The notes: generated by a model from the sequence alone, not told the origin. Shown: positions 19,713-30,103, numbered from the stretch's first letter. The stretch: DNA of 31,461 nucleotides from Monosporascus cannonballus (GCA_004154925.1 QJNS01000455.1:1-31461); one strand, 5' to 3'. Translations and numbers: made by a program.

Positions 19713-22617
19713 ATGTATAAGTCACTAGCGGATGTACCTGCTGCGCAACCGAATCAGCAGATGCGCGGCGCACTCCAGCGGGTCTCGTCCAGGTTCCTTG
19801 AGTGGGGGAAATTAAACCGATACGTTGAATAGGAAACGTCTAGGAGCCCAAAAGATGAACTGTCTCTGAGTTTCCCGGGTGAGACCATCATGTCGTCTGG
19901 ACAATGGGCCAAGGGCTCTCATGCGAGTATCTCGAATACCCATCTTGGAAGCCGCCCTGCTCTCATTGGCCAGCCCCTTGAGCCAAGCCATCTGAATTGA
20001 CCTATAGATACCCCTGTTCCCACCGAACTTTTGGATTTTGGGGTGATGAGAGTAGCACTTCGTCTCTAATCAGGTGACAACATCTGCCCAGAATAATTTC
20101 TGCGACCAACACCAATACGGAAAATTCCATTTTAGGGGCTACCACTTGCGTGCTACGAAATATTGTCTGACGCTTCTTGCGACAAACCCCGAATCCAAAT
20201 CAGGTGTAATGACGAATGCGTGTTACACAAAGTCGATTGCATAAAACATTCGAGATATCTCAGCCTGCAGGTTGATGCGTCGATGTACCTCAAAAAGTCC
20301 AATGATGCCCTGAAATGCAACAGAGGCAAGCTGCATGCCTCGTTGGCAGGCCTGCCTGCAGGGTCACCGCTGGCGCATCTCACATACCTGTACGTGGACA
20401 GTCGGTGACCGGTGCCTGATGCTTCGTTTACTAATGCGACCACTATAAATATTCATAAAGTGTTTGCACAGTTTGGGATCTCCCTCTATCTCGCTTGGTA
20501 CTATCTTCGTGGGTACCTCTTACACTCCACAAAAGGGGGAATTTGCCGGCACGGGTATAATCGTATCAATACCTCAGGTCCTTACTGCTAAACCGATGTG
20601 CTGACGGTATACATCTGGATGTACGTATTTTATTACTCGTCTACATCCTTATATCTACCCTGTCCCTTACACGAACTCATATTCTATTAAAATGATCCTG
20701 CCCCTTAGAATGCGCGCCGACCTTCACTCGTGGCGGTGGCCAACTTGGGTGTCCAAGTCTGAAAGCAAAGAATAGCCGCTGTTAGTCGACAAATATTAAT
20801 TCTCGGTTCTCTGCGTCTACCGCATAACAAAGAGACACCGGTTTATTACCATCAGAACAGCCCGTCGAGCCCCTGCGCGTGTCAGCAGACAGTTGTCGGC
20901 CATCCGGTGCCAGTTTCAGGGGACCACGCACGCCCGTCTAGGATGGCAATTCGGAGAAGTAAGGTGTCGGAGTCTGTGACATGCAGTTCGATACATAGAT
21001 GGTAACTCCTGAAGGCCCACGTGCATCATTGGTGTGTCCTGGCGAGAGTAGAGGAAGTCGCTATGGCTTATAGACCCCATGTTAGAGTGCCCAAGTGAAG
21101 TGTTGCGAAATCTAGCAAAGGGTTGTGGCTCTTTTTGTTGTTCTCTGACGAAGGGCAATTAACCTGGAGGCAGGTGGGCAGTAGTCAAAACCGTATTGTC
21201 GACAAACCCTGTACGCGACTTAGCCTGTCACTCGAGAGAGTTCCTGTGACGCCCCTCGACCTTACATAAGTCCAGATGAAAGTCATGAGGTAGGTATTTT
21301 CTCCTCGCTAAGGGGACGCACTGGGCCCGGATCTATCACAACTTGTTCCACCAGCACCCTCTCTCCCTTCTCCTTTCGCCCACCTCTTCCTATCCCGCAT
21401 TTTAGGCACATCCTGTAAACCCGGGAGACGGCTAGCAATCCCTAGTACCTACGTGCCCGAAAGACTTGCGGTATCTTCCGAACATCTTGCAGCTAACCAC
21501 GCAGCTAGCTGTCCTGTCATATACTTGAAAGATGCAGCCTAAGTTAGTAGGCTGGGGTTACACTTTATGGTCTAGCAATTTCAATATAGCGAGGAGATCT
21601 GTTGTGCTGACGTCCAGTTTTCGGTATTGGGAACAGCGATCTGGCTCATTGGCCCACGCCATTGATTGCCCTATGCTAGGAAACGAAATACCACGCCCAG
21701 GAGTGGTAAAGTTGCCACTCCATAGAAGGGGGCAGGGGGCTTTAGGGATATGGAGGTCATAAGGCACAATATTATCGACTCCTTTTCCGACCTTCGATTT
21801 GTCAGAAGAATGGAGAATAAAGTTCCATATATAGAGACCTCCTCTGGGCTGCTCCAATATGCACCTACTATCCTGCCGCCGTTCAGGGGCGCTGCTAGGG
21901 AGGATGACGACTTGGATGTGCCGTTTTTAGAACTCTATACCAATCAATTAGGGGAGGAGCCATTGTGCTATGGTTCAATTTGACTGGGATCTCCACGTAT
22001 TATTGGGGTTTTTTTTAAAATAGGAAACGGGCAGTATTTTCGAAACTGTCTGGCACTGTGAAAGCAATAACATATGCTTGAAACCTGGCCGTATAACACA
22101 TAACTCTGGGTGACATGCAACGGTCCTCACAAACTGTTGATATGACGTAGTCTGGTCGTAATAAAATAATAACACAAATGTTAGGCAGCCCTTATCTATT
22201 GGGGTCGAAGGACGTTAACTTCTAAAGAGCTGCGTAAAGTCTCAGCGCTGCTTGGATCCACACACACACTCACACACACACATATATATATACACTCAAC
22301 AGGGACGCTTTTCATTCTTCTTCTAATAGTGTCGGAGAACTTGGTATGACATAGTTTCTTACTGCATGAGACATGCGCGATGCTACAAGATATATGGACT
22401 GTCTGTTAGAATAACCTTGATAACGATAGTCAATTTTACCATTAGATCCATTCACAGTATAGGTCTAGATCCAGCTGGAACATTGAGGTACTATGCTGAA
22501 GCTCCATGTTGTTTGTTCATGTCGTGTACTCCGATACTAGGGCTCACAGCCACGAGGTAAAGCTTGAAATGGTAAATATCCTTCTTCTATGGGCAGACGA
22601 AGAACTAATGTTGGATT
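19713..22617. other. 2.9-kb gene-poor region
   Basis: Contains the promoter of the zinc-cluster gene at its left end. Remaining open frames (for example around 20153-20443 and 21532-21983) overlap on both strands, have no recognisable domains and no consistent splice sites. A dinucleotide microsatellite lies at 22259-22295. No RNA gene was seen. Confidence 0.4.
22259..22295. repeat. CA/TA microsatellite
   Basis: A run of CA dinucleotides interrupted once by CT passes into a short TA run and then ACAC. It is ordinary low-complexity intergenic sequence. Confidence 0.9.
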
Positions 22618-23007
22618 AAATCGCACTAGGGTTTGCACTACCCACCCACCCACGATAAATTTTCTACCCACGAGCCACCCCTGCCAAGAAAATGCTACCC
22701 ACGAATGGGTAATCCTAGGTAATCCGTGGGTAGCACTTATTGATAAACATTTATTTTTACCTATTAAATTTATTTACTATTTCATATACGGTTGGATATA
22801 ATTATAATTAATTATTATATTTCATAAGCCTTATATTTACGGTAGATGTAAATTATAAAGCTATTCGCCGATTAGTACGCTGATCAGTACGTTATCGAGA
22901 ACCAATTATTTGGGTGTATATGTTGGTAGAGAAGTACTAAAAAATACCCACGCTACCCACGACCGTGGGTACCAATTGGGTACCCATTGCAAACCCTAAA
23001 TCGTACT
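22618..23007. mobile_element. MITE-like non-autonomous DNA transposon, 370 bp, possibly hAT-type, with its target duplication
   Basis: The element itself spans 22628-22997. It starts AGGGTTTGCA and ends TGCAAACCCT, a perfect 10-bp terminal inverted repeat. It is flanked by AAATCGCACT (22618-22627) and AAATCGTACT (22998-23007), a 10-bp direct repeat with one C/T difference, consistent with a target-site duplication of 8-10 bp. Subterminal regions carry repeated TACCCA/TGGGTA motifs in both orientations, and a 10-bp inverted repeat GCTACCCACG/CGTGGGTAGC lies at 22694-22703 and 22725-22734. The centre is strongly AT-rich and has no coding capacity. Structure (short inverted repeats, subterminal motif clusters, AT-rich core, small size) is that of a MITE. 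Assignment to hAT rests on duplication length near 8 bp and on general terminal style, and is inference. A transposase source is not in the window. Confidence 0.78.
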
Positions 23008-24043
23008 GGTAATCAGAAATGAGATGCACCAAGCTCTACAATCCGAAGTGCCTAATCCCCGCGAGATGGAAGTGTTGAACATGAATAAAGCAGGCAGGTC
23101 TTAACCTCTAACATATTATTCGTAAGCTTAAAATGGTGCTGAACCTAGAGTAGAACAAGACATGGTCAGCAACCGGTGACTTGAGCCGTAAGCATTTTTC
23201 TGTCTATTAACAGCTTTTAGATCACTAACGCAGTATAACCGGTCCCCCAAGAAACCGGGTTTTATGTCTGCAGGGTCCCGCGTTGACAAACGGGGACCTC
23301 ACCCTTAAGCTAACGATATGGTGGTATCCAAGGTAAATGGGAAAGGGGAAGTAGGTATTGGCTCACGGTGATAACTGTTTTCGACATCCTTGAAAATCAG
23401 GGCAATGGAGAATCCGCTGGGAATATTGACTATATATATTATAGTTAGTTGACTTAGGGGCTGAACGATACTCTTAGGCTGCTGTGCACGAAACGGTGGA
23501 TACATACATATATACATGTATGTGTGGCTAAGATACCTGACGAATTGGCGATAAGACGGCGCCAGGAACAAAAGTTCATTTCATGGTGCGGTCAAAGCTC
23601 AAAACTATCCGGCCGCCTCACCAATAAGAAATTTCAAATCGCTCCTTACTTCCCATTTAAGGCAACGCGCCCAGTTAGCAGTTACTAAGAATGGTTATGG
23701 GTGTTTTCTTATCCCCATTCGTCAGATAATTTGCGACGCTGGAATGGGAAAAGTCGCAGGGCGGGTCAAGCCACAAGGACCCAGGTTCGGCGGGTACGCA
23801 CCATTAAAGTAGACTTCGTTTCCGCTGGCAGAAAATAAAGGAGAAAAAAAAAAGCATCTCGCGTGCTTGCAAAAGAAGAGATCAGCTCCCCCATTTGGAC
23901 TTGCTCCCGCTCACACGTGAAGCCGCCCGCTGTACTGGCTAGTAAGTTGTTGTCGGTTAGCTTGTACGATAAGGCCTGTCGATTGAGTTTTTTTAGAACA
24001 TATGTAGTCCCTGGGACCCCTTCGTTCGACCATACCTCATCCC
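23008..24043. other. non-coding region upstream of the pyrophosphatase gene
   Basis: About 1 kb with no convincing gene. Short TA-rich and (CATA)-like runs lie at about 23430-23445 and 23500-23525. A minus-strand open frame at 23766-24254 overlaps the region antisense to the pyrophosphatase leader and has a repetitive Asp-Ile stretch that merely translates the ATCAAT repeat. It is not credible as a gene. The right part should contain the pyrophosphatase promoter. Confidence 0.4.
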
Positions 24044-24204
24044 ATGCTACCCCGACAAGTAATACTACAAGCCAGGCATTTAAAGCTACCACGCCCTGTT
24101 TCTTCCTTGACCTGGAAGGCATCAGAAACACAGCCAAAGGCGACATCGGCAGCTCGGGCTCATACACATCATTGGCCTGAACCCGCAAGGTGTCGGTATC
24201 GATA

Positions 24205-24232
24205 TCAACATCAATATCAATATCAATATCAG
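24205..24232. repeat. ATCAAT hexamer repeat in the pyrophosphatase leader
   Basis: About four units of a hexamer related to ATCAAT run through this short stretch, ahead of the pyrophosphatase start. In the frame continuous with the pyrophosphatase it encodes Tyr-Gln repeats. Confidence 0.8.
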
Positions 24233-24586
24233 GACCGCCAGACGCTACGACCACCCTCGGTGGCAGTAACGGGACCTGTTACAGGAAACCAGCAGCAAAC
24301 CAGAAGATTTCGGCCCAATTACACCATCAAGCTGGCGCGCCACTCGGGTGACACAATAACAACCCCTCCCCCTCCACTTCCAGCTCCGAACCCCACTACA
24401 ACCACAACCTCCACTACCGCTACCGCTACTACATCTTCGTCTAAATCCAAACCTTATCCCCTTCCGCCTTTTGCTCAGCAGACCATTGCAGTCCAGCGTT
24501 CTGCCCAATTAGCCAGACATTTCTCTACATCTGCCTCCGTCTGCTTTGATCAGAACATACACAAGCCAGATCGTACATCGTCCACA

Positions 24587-25737
24587 ATGGCTTCACAGTA
24601 CAGCGTGCGCAAGGTCGCTGCTCCCAACACCCTGGAGCATCGCGTTTACATCGAGAAGGACGGCGTCCCCGTCTCTCCTTTCCATGACGTCCCGCTCTAT
24701 GCCAACCAGGAGCAAACCATTCTCAACATGGTTGTTGAGATTCCTCGATGGACCAACGCCAAGCTTGAGGTCAGTCTTCTCCCCGGCCGTCATCTTCGTG
24801 ATTCTCATTGCGTGACTGCCTGCATTTGGGAGACCGCTCTCGCTGACGACTCATATCCAAACCGTACAGATCTCTAAGGACGAGCTTCTTAACCCCATCA
24901 AGCAAGACATCAAGAAGGGCAAGCTCCGATATGTGCGCAACTGCTTCCCCCATAAGGGTTACCTCTGGAACTACGGAGCATTCCCCCAGGTACGTGGCTC
25001 GGGAACAGCTTGTATCTCATAACTCGTACTGTCCCTGACACTTGCATGTAGACTTGGGAGGACCCCAACACCGTTCATCCTGAGACCAAGGCTAAGGGTG
25101 ACAACGACCCGCTCGACGTTTGCGAGATCGGTGAGCTCGTCGGCTACACTGGCCAGATCAAGCAGGTCAAGGTCCTCGGTGTCATGGCACTGCTCGATGA
25201 GGAGGAGACCGACTGGAAGGTCATCGTTGTCGATGTGAACGACCCTCTTGCTCCTAAGCTCAACGACGTTGAAGATGTTGAGCGTCACCTGCCGGGTCTT
25301 CTCCGTGCTACGAACGAGTGGTTCCGTATCTACAAGATCCCCGATGGAAAGCCCGAGAACCAATTTGCGTTCACTGGCGAGTGCAAGAACAAGAAGTGAG
25401 TCCTACCCGGTTACTAATCTAAAGAGGGTTCCGATGCTGACAATCTCACCAGGTACGCCATGGACGTCATCCGCGAGTGCGCCGAGGCCTGGGAGAAGCT
25501 GATTACCGGCAAGACTCAGCCTGGTAACATCTCAACGTGAGTTTCTCACCAGAATGGATGGCGGAAGCGAACGCGAGGACTAACTTGGCATTTAGTACCA
25601 ACTTAACCGTCTCTCACTCGCCGAGCCGTGTCAGCCCCGAGCAACTCCCTCCTCTGCCACCCAACGAGGATCTGGCGCCCGAGAAGATCGACAACTCGAT
25701 CGACAAGTGGTTCTTCATCAGCGGTGCTGCTGCTTAA
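24587..25737 (+). CDS. inorganic pyrophosphatase, family I (soluble)
   Basis: Hydrolyses pyrophosphate to two phosphates with Mg2+, driving biosynthetic reactions in the cytosol and nucleus. Five exons, 24587-24769, 24870-24989, 25052-25395, 25453-25536 and 25596-25737, give 290 residues, the usual length for filamentous fungi. Introns are 57-100 nt; every donor starts GT and every junction keeps frame. The protein starts [20 protein letters not shown]. The family signature is clear at about residues 117-127 ([12 protein letters not shown]), with the metal-binding aspartates at 118, 120 and 123. [20 protein letters not shown] precedes it, and the [14 protein letters not shown] and KNKKYAMDVI segments follow, all typical of the eukaryotic branch. 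The chosen ATG has a good context (CACAATGG). The reading frame stays open for 543 nt upstream to another ATG at 24044, so a longer form is possible (see findings). It is convergent with the mL53 gene, 328 bp away. Confidence 0.96.
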
Positions 25738-26065
25738 AAAGTTTAGTTCTGGTAGCGGTAGACAAAAGTGTTCCTGGACATATTGCGTGGAAATTTGACG
25801 TACTCGATAACGTTCATACCGTGGTCAATTGATATACAATATTTGGCACGTATGGACGCTGCCCTGCAGATACATTACTGATCCGACATGATTCGATAAA
25901 AATGGGCATAAATGCCTCCTCAACACTCCATTCGAAGGCGTTACCTTTTCATATGGGCGAATCTGTATATGTTGTGGTGATACACGTGCAATTCCCAAGT
26001 ACGACATCCAGAACCCCAACGCCGGCCAGATGCATCAAGGACAGGCTTCTCCGAGTAGATAGAAC
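25738..26065. other. intergenic region between convergent genes
   Basis: This 328-bp stretch should contain the 3' untranslated regions of the pyrophosphatase (plus) and mL53 (minus) genes. The open frames here are fragments without protein character. Confidence 0.45.
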
Positions 26066-26439
26066 TCATTCCGCCAGGTCGGCCTGCTTCTGTAGGGCTC
26101 GAGAATGTCTGTCGACCTCTTCGGTTATGCCCTTGATGCCCAACTTCTCACCGTCCAAGTTCATCTCCTTTCCGTCCTCTGTAGTAGTAGAGCGTTACGT
26201 TAGTTCGATTGGCTCCAAGTCGCCAGTGGGGGGTTGGGCTGTCTCCGGATTTACGCACTGAACTTGACGTGCAGAGAGGCGGGCTCGGTAGAGGTGCGAG
26301 GTAGCAGCTTCGTGTTTATCTGCATACCGCTGGCCCGGGCGTTGGGTGGCAGGGAGGACAGGAAGAGCCTCGTGGCCCGGGAGCGGGCGGAGAAGGGGTT
26401 GAACTTGATGTTCACCTCGGTGATGAACCGCGTGATCAT
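26066..26439 (-). CDS. mitochondrial large-subunit ribosomal protein mL53 (yeast Mrpl44 family)
   Basis: Small structural protein of the mitochondrial large ribosomal subunit. Two exons, 26439-26259 and 26178-26066, encode 97 residues. The 80-nt intron has donor GTGCGT, branch CTAAC and acceptor CTACAG, and the join reads HVKF then KDGKEM in frame. Family features are the start MITRFITEVNIKFNPF, the SARSRATRLFLSSLPPNAR helix, a central MQINTKLLPR strand, then HVKFKDGKEMNLDGEKL and the ITEEVDRHSRALQKQ helix. These match what I know of the short thioredoxin-like mL53 family, whose yeast member is about the same size. The start agrees with the family, and mitochondrial import is assumed from function. 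It is divergent from SEC20; the 485 bp between them probably carries both promoters. Confidence 0.88.
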
Positions 26440-26648
26440 GGCGACGGGATTGATTGGGCTTGCCTAGAGCGGTAATTCTCGTTTTCTGTCAATAACTCCC
26501 CCGATCGGAAGTTTCCTGGCCGTCCAACTGAGGGTCTCTCGCGAGTTGCGGCGCAGATCGGTCGAGTTTCAAGTTGTTTCCGGACTCAAGTTTTATGAAA
26601 CCCGCCCGTCCCCGGGATATCGGGGCGCGTGTGGCTGGTGTGTGCCAC

Positions 26649-26702
26649 TAGGTACCTAGGTACCTAGGTACTAGTAGGTAGGTATCTATCTATCTATCTA
26701 TC
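26649..26702. repeat. TACCTAGG palindromic array followed by TATC run
   Basis: Three overlapping GGTACCTAGG units are self-complementary and could form a hairpin or cruciform; they pass through GTAGGTAGG into four or more TATC units. A single extra copy lies at 26761-26773. Confidence 0.9.
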
Positions 26703-26858
26703 GTTGTGTATTTGTGCACCGACTGTGCGTTACATATGCAGGTACGTACACTCTTGTCCAGGTACCTAGGTACTTCTAGCAGTGACCTATGTGTTTATAT
26801 GCATGATGATGACTTCGTTCATCTTAGCGTGCATTCCAATCGCACTCGATTACACGTA

Positions 26859-26884
26859 CCATCCATCCATCCATCCATCCATCC
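26859..26884. repeat. CCAT tetranucleotide microsatellite
   Basis: Six CCAT units plus a partial one, about 40 nt ahead of the SEC20 ATG and thus probably in its promoter or 5' leader. Confidence 0.95.
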
Positions 26885-26924
26885 ACCCACGTACGGCTGT
26901 CATGAACGGATCGCAAAGTAGGAC

Positions 26925-28337
26925 ATGTCTCCGGAAACGTTGGATAAGCGCTTCAAGGACTTGCAGGACCGTCTCACAGCGCTGCAAGATGCGACGAACC
27001 AGCTCCGGGAGTTGATCGACCGTCTCGCTAATTCCAACTTCCGACCCGGATCCGTGCTCCTGGCCGCTGGCGAAGATGACAACGTGGCCTCGGAACTGAG
27101 CACCGAAATCAACCAGATACTGAGGGAGCAGGAGGAGGACCTGGAGCTTCTGCAGGAGGAGATTGCAGATATCCGCCGGGGAAAGCCGGGAAGCGAGCTG
27201 CAGCACGACAGGGAGCGGTTGAAGGATGGCGCGACCAGGCTCGCCCAGGAGCTGCAGAGGTAAGCAAGCAGCGCGCATTGCTTTTGCTCGTGTTTCCCTT
27301 CGCCCAGCTTAATTAGACTTGGGCTTTGGACTCGTCTGACCACTGCCGTATTCAGCTGTCGAAGCTACTTCCGAAAAGCCCAGATAGCAGCGAAGCGCAA
27401 CCTGGAGGCCGCCCAACGACGGGAGCGCGAGCTCCTCTACGCCTCCTTCGCGAGCCCGCGATCCGGTGCGTCCTCCCCGGCGGCCCAGGCGCCGCCATTG
27501 CGACGGAAACAGCTCAGGAGCGCCGAGATATCCAAGGATGACCGCACAGTCGGCGCCAGCCACGACGTGACGCTGTCCCTGCGCCAGACGCACGACCTGA
27601 TGGCCTCGGAGCTCTCCCGAAGCGAGTTCGCCCATCGGACGCTCAAGGAGTCGACCAAGGCGCTGGCCGAGCTGTCCGAATCCTACTCCAACCTCGACAC
27701 CCTGCTGTCCACCTCGCGCGACCTCCTCGGCACGCTCTTCAAGAGCCGGAAGACCGACACCTGGTACCTCGAGACGTCCTTCTACCTCCTGCTCTGCACC
27801 ATCGCGTGGCTGATATTCAGGCGCTGGCTGTACGGCCCCATGTGGTGGCTGGTCTGGCTGCCGCTGAAGCTCCTCTTCCGGGGCGCCGTCGGCCTCTCCA
27901 AGGCCGTCGCGCCGCGCGGTAGTTCACAGGCGGAATCTTCCGTTTTGGACCCCGTGGTAGGGACGCAATCGGTTCTGCAGCAGGCCCGCATGAACAACGA
28001 AGGAGTCCCGACTATCCAAGTCGGCCAAGAAGAACCCACGCAGTCACGACAGCCTGATGACCAGGACTCGATGGTAGAGCAGGTGGCTAGAATCGTCGAG
28101 TCCCGGGAGGACGACGCGCCAGCGGAACCGCAGTCCGGCGCGCGGGAAAACTCTACGGAGGAGGACGACAGTCCTGGCTCGGACGCCGAGGGCGAGACCG
28201 TGCTGAGGGACCGCGGAGAGGACGAGCCCCCGAATCCGAAGAAGAGGATGATGGGGGAGCAGGAGGAGAAGGAAGAGGTCGCTAGCGACGACGAAGTTCT
28301 GGAGAGGGAGGAAAAGAGGGCCAAGGACGAGTTGTAG
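26925..28337 (+). CDS. SEC20: Sec20 (BNIP1-type) SNARE for Golgi-to-ER retrograde transport, ends in KDEL
   Basis: Component of the ER SNARE complex that receives COPI vesicles returning from the Golgi. Two exons, 26925-27259 and 27356-28337, encode 438 residues; the 96-nt intron has donor GTAAGC, branch CTGAC and acceptor TTCAG, and keeps frame. The N-terminal 110 residues are coiled coil (RFKDLQDRLTALQDATNQL; REQEEDLELLQEEIADIRR). The Sec20 SNARE segment lies at about 183-240 (DVTLSLRQTHDLMASELSRS, KESTKALAELSESYSNLD). The membrane anchor is at about 248-266 (WYLETSFYLLLCTIAWLIF), with a second hydrophobic patch at about 271-286. The last 140 or so residues are Ser/Glu/Asp-rich and predicted lumenal. 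The protein ends KDEL, an ER retrieval signal; yeast Sec20 carries HDEL, which supports the identification. It is divergent from the mL53 gene. Confidence 0.93.
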
Positions 28338-29810
28338 GATTGTAATGAGACGTGTTGTTAGTCCCATCTTTTGCTCCTCTTTTACTTGATTTTGCGCACA
28401 AGACTATTTACGGTTTTGCCTCTTGCACGCTTCGAGCATCTGATGTGGCAGGGCTTGGGTTCCATGGCTAACGCCGCTTATGTTAGAGTCCTTGATGTCT
28501 GTCGAGATACAGACACTGATGATTCTTGCAGGACGTCAGATGTTGGGCGAGCTCTTACTACCCGCGACGGCACACGTGCCAAAGCTCATTCACAGCCAAG
28601 CTTTTGCCCGCGTTCGAATTGTTCGCCTACATCATGGACCGGGTGATGGAACGGGACTCAGGCAGCAGATGCGTAGTTGCTCCGAGATCTCGGCGAGAGA
28701 TTCAGCGCAAGTGAGGCCTTCCTGTGTCCTCGATCCCGTTGACCTGCCATCGTCTTGCTTACGTACTGAAAGTAAACTATCGTGATAGTTATTATAGGGG
28801 CACAACGGTTCAGCCTCGACGATAGTGGATGGCCTTCTCCAGCGGTCGACTAAGTAGGCTAAATCGTCACCAGCCCTGAGCACAAGGAGCCGGTCAGACT
28901 TCCTGGTAACTGAGACGTCTTAGAAATTATGCAAGCCGGCTAGCATGTTCACGCTTGTAACTTTAGCCATACTATACTACTCAGGCTTCGGTGTTCCAAC
29001 TTGGCCACAGCGTGTATTGGAGAGGATGCGGTAACCGACTCGACGCCCGTTGAGTGTTTTACCTACTTCTGCTATGACGATAGCCTGCGTAGCAGGCTAC
29101 ATAGCATACGGACGCGATGAGGTTGTCACCCATCCTATGAGTGCGTCACGTTCATGGTCATGCAGGCTTCAGCGCCTGAAAATCGATGGGACATACGAGG
29201 GTATTCGCCGCTGCGAAGACAAAAAATGCATGACGAGGATCGAGGAGCCTCTTGTCAAACGCCTAGGGGAGGTGGTCTGCTCATAAGATCCATTAGTTCG
29301 CTAAAGGGAGGAACTGCTATGAGTTTACCTCGGCTGATGAACCCTCTTCTCCGGGCCGAAACGTCCCTACGCTGCAGCCTCGCTCCGTCTTCACGGGTCG
29401 CCTTATCCCCGTTCTCACGAAGTTGATTATGGTGCATAGTGATTACGACGAGGAACTGCAGGTAAATCATACCTGTTACGCTACATCTTCTGTTTATTCC
29501 ATTACGAAGCTAAGGTGCAACCTCGAAGCAAAGAGGGACTCGGCCCCGCGAGACGGTTCTTTCCCAAACGTGCCGACGAAGGCCGGGAGGATCGCATGGA
29601 ACAGTCGATCCCTATTAGCACGCGCTGGGGGGAGGACACGAGCTGCTGCTATCTTGGAACTTCTGGCTTCTTGCTCGCCGCCCCGGGCGGTCTGATGCCT
29701 TGTCGGTACGGGTACGCAATGACGTCCTCGGCGGTATTTACTGGGGCTCCTCGCTGCTCAGAAAAAGCGAGCAAGCCGTTTCCACGCTCGCCCGCACGCG
29801 GCCGTACAAC
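28338..29810. other. 1.5-kb gene-poor region
   Basis: Starts with the probable 3' end of SEC20. Open frames here are short and mutually overlapping, without recognisable domains. No repeats or RNA genes were found. Confidence 0.4.
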
Positions 29811-30103
29811 GTCATCCCCTTACTCCTCCACGTGGCTCTAGTTCCCTTGCTTGTTGCCCGGTAAAGAACACACAAGAAGTGAAGTAATGTCCCGAGTTGT
29901 TGTGCTCCGCCAGGACCTGCTCCCGCCCGAGCCTAGGCAGTTACCGGGACCACATCGTCGAGACGCTCCAGGCGGCCGACCAGTCCACCCACGAGGCCCA
30001 CGTCCAGAACTCCAGGTTCGACTGCCTTAGCGACGGGGACATCTCGTACCGCAAGTTCTGCTCCAAAGGCTGCGGCGGCACGGACAGCGAGGACCCGGAC
30101 TAG
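29811..30103 (+). pseudogene. decayed gene for a small cysteine-rich secreted protein
   Basis: The convincing part is the second exon, 29914-30103. From memory it resembles a family of small cysteine-rich secreted proteins common in Sordariomycetes: LGSYRDHIVETLQAADQ, then THEAHVQNSRFDC, then GDISYRKFCSKGCGG. A 53-nt intron (29861-29913, donor GTAAAG, acceptor GCCAG) would join it in frame to a hydrophobic, signal-peptide-like stretch at 29811-29860 (PLLLHVALVPLLVA). No in-frame ATG precedes that stretch closely; the codon where one might expect it reads ATC. The frame ends at a TAG after DPD, just where I would expect the family's terminal Tyr-Cys; the next codons are TGC CTC TAG. Both ends therefore look damaged. 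I cannot assign a function, and no restored protein is given. The splice and family calls are tentative. Confidence 0.5.

Larger units (their letters stand above)
26440..26924. promoter_or_regulatory. shared divergent promoter region of mL53 and SEC20 genes, repeat-rich
   Basis: A 485-bp interval between two start codons facing away from each other. It holds a self-complementary TACCTAGG array (26649-26671), a TATC tetranucleotide run (about 26684-26702), another GGTACCTAGGTAC copy (26761-26773) and a CCAT run (26859-26884) just ahead of the SEC20 start. That both promoters are here follows from gene orientation; specific factor sites cannot be named. Confidence 0.55.

Noticed and set aside
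20153..20443. 96-codon minus and 81-codon plus overlapping frames, the latter with several cysteines
   Set aside because: No signal peptide, no regular cysteine pattern, no family match.
21532..21983. Consecutive plus-strand frames that could be exons of one gene
   Set aside because: I found no plausible donor/acceptor pair joining them and no recognisable domain; the minus strand is open over the same stretch.
23766..24254. 162-codon minus-strand frame with an Asp-Ile repeat
   Set aside because: The repeat is only the translated ATCAAT microsatellite; the frame lies antisense to the pyrophosphatase leader.
27782..28324. 180-codon minus-strand Ser-rich frame opposite SEC20
   Set aside because: Antisense shadow of the Glu/Asp-rich SEC20 tail.
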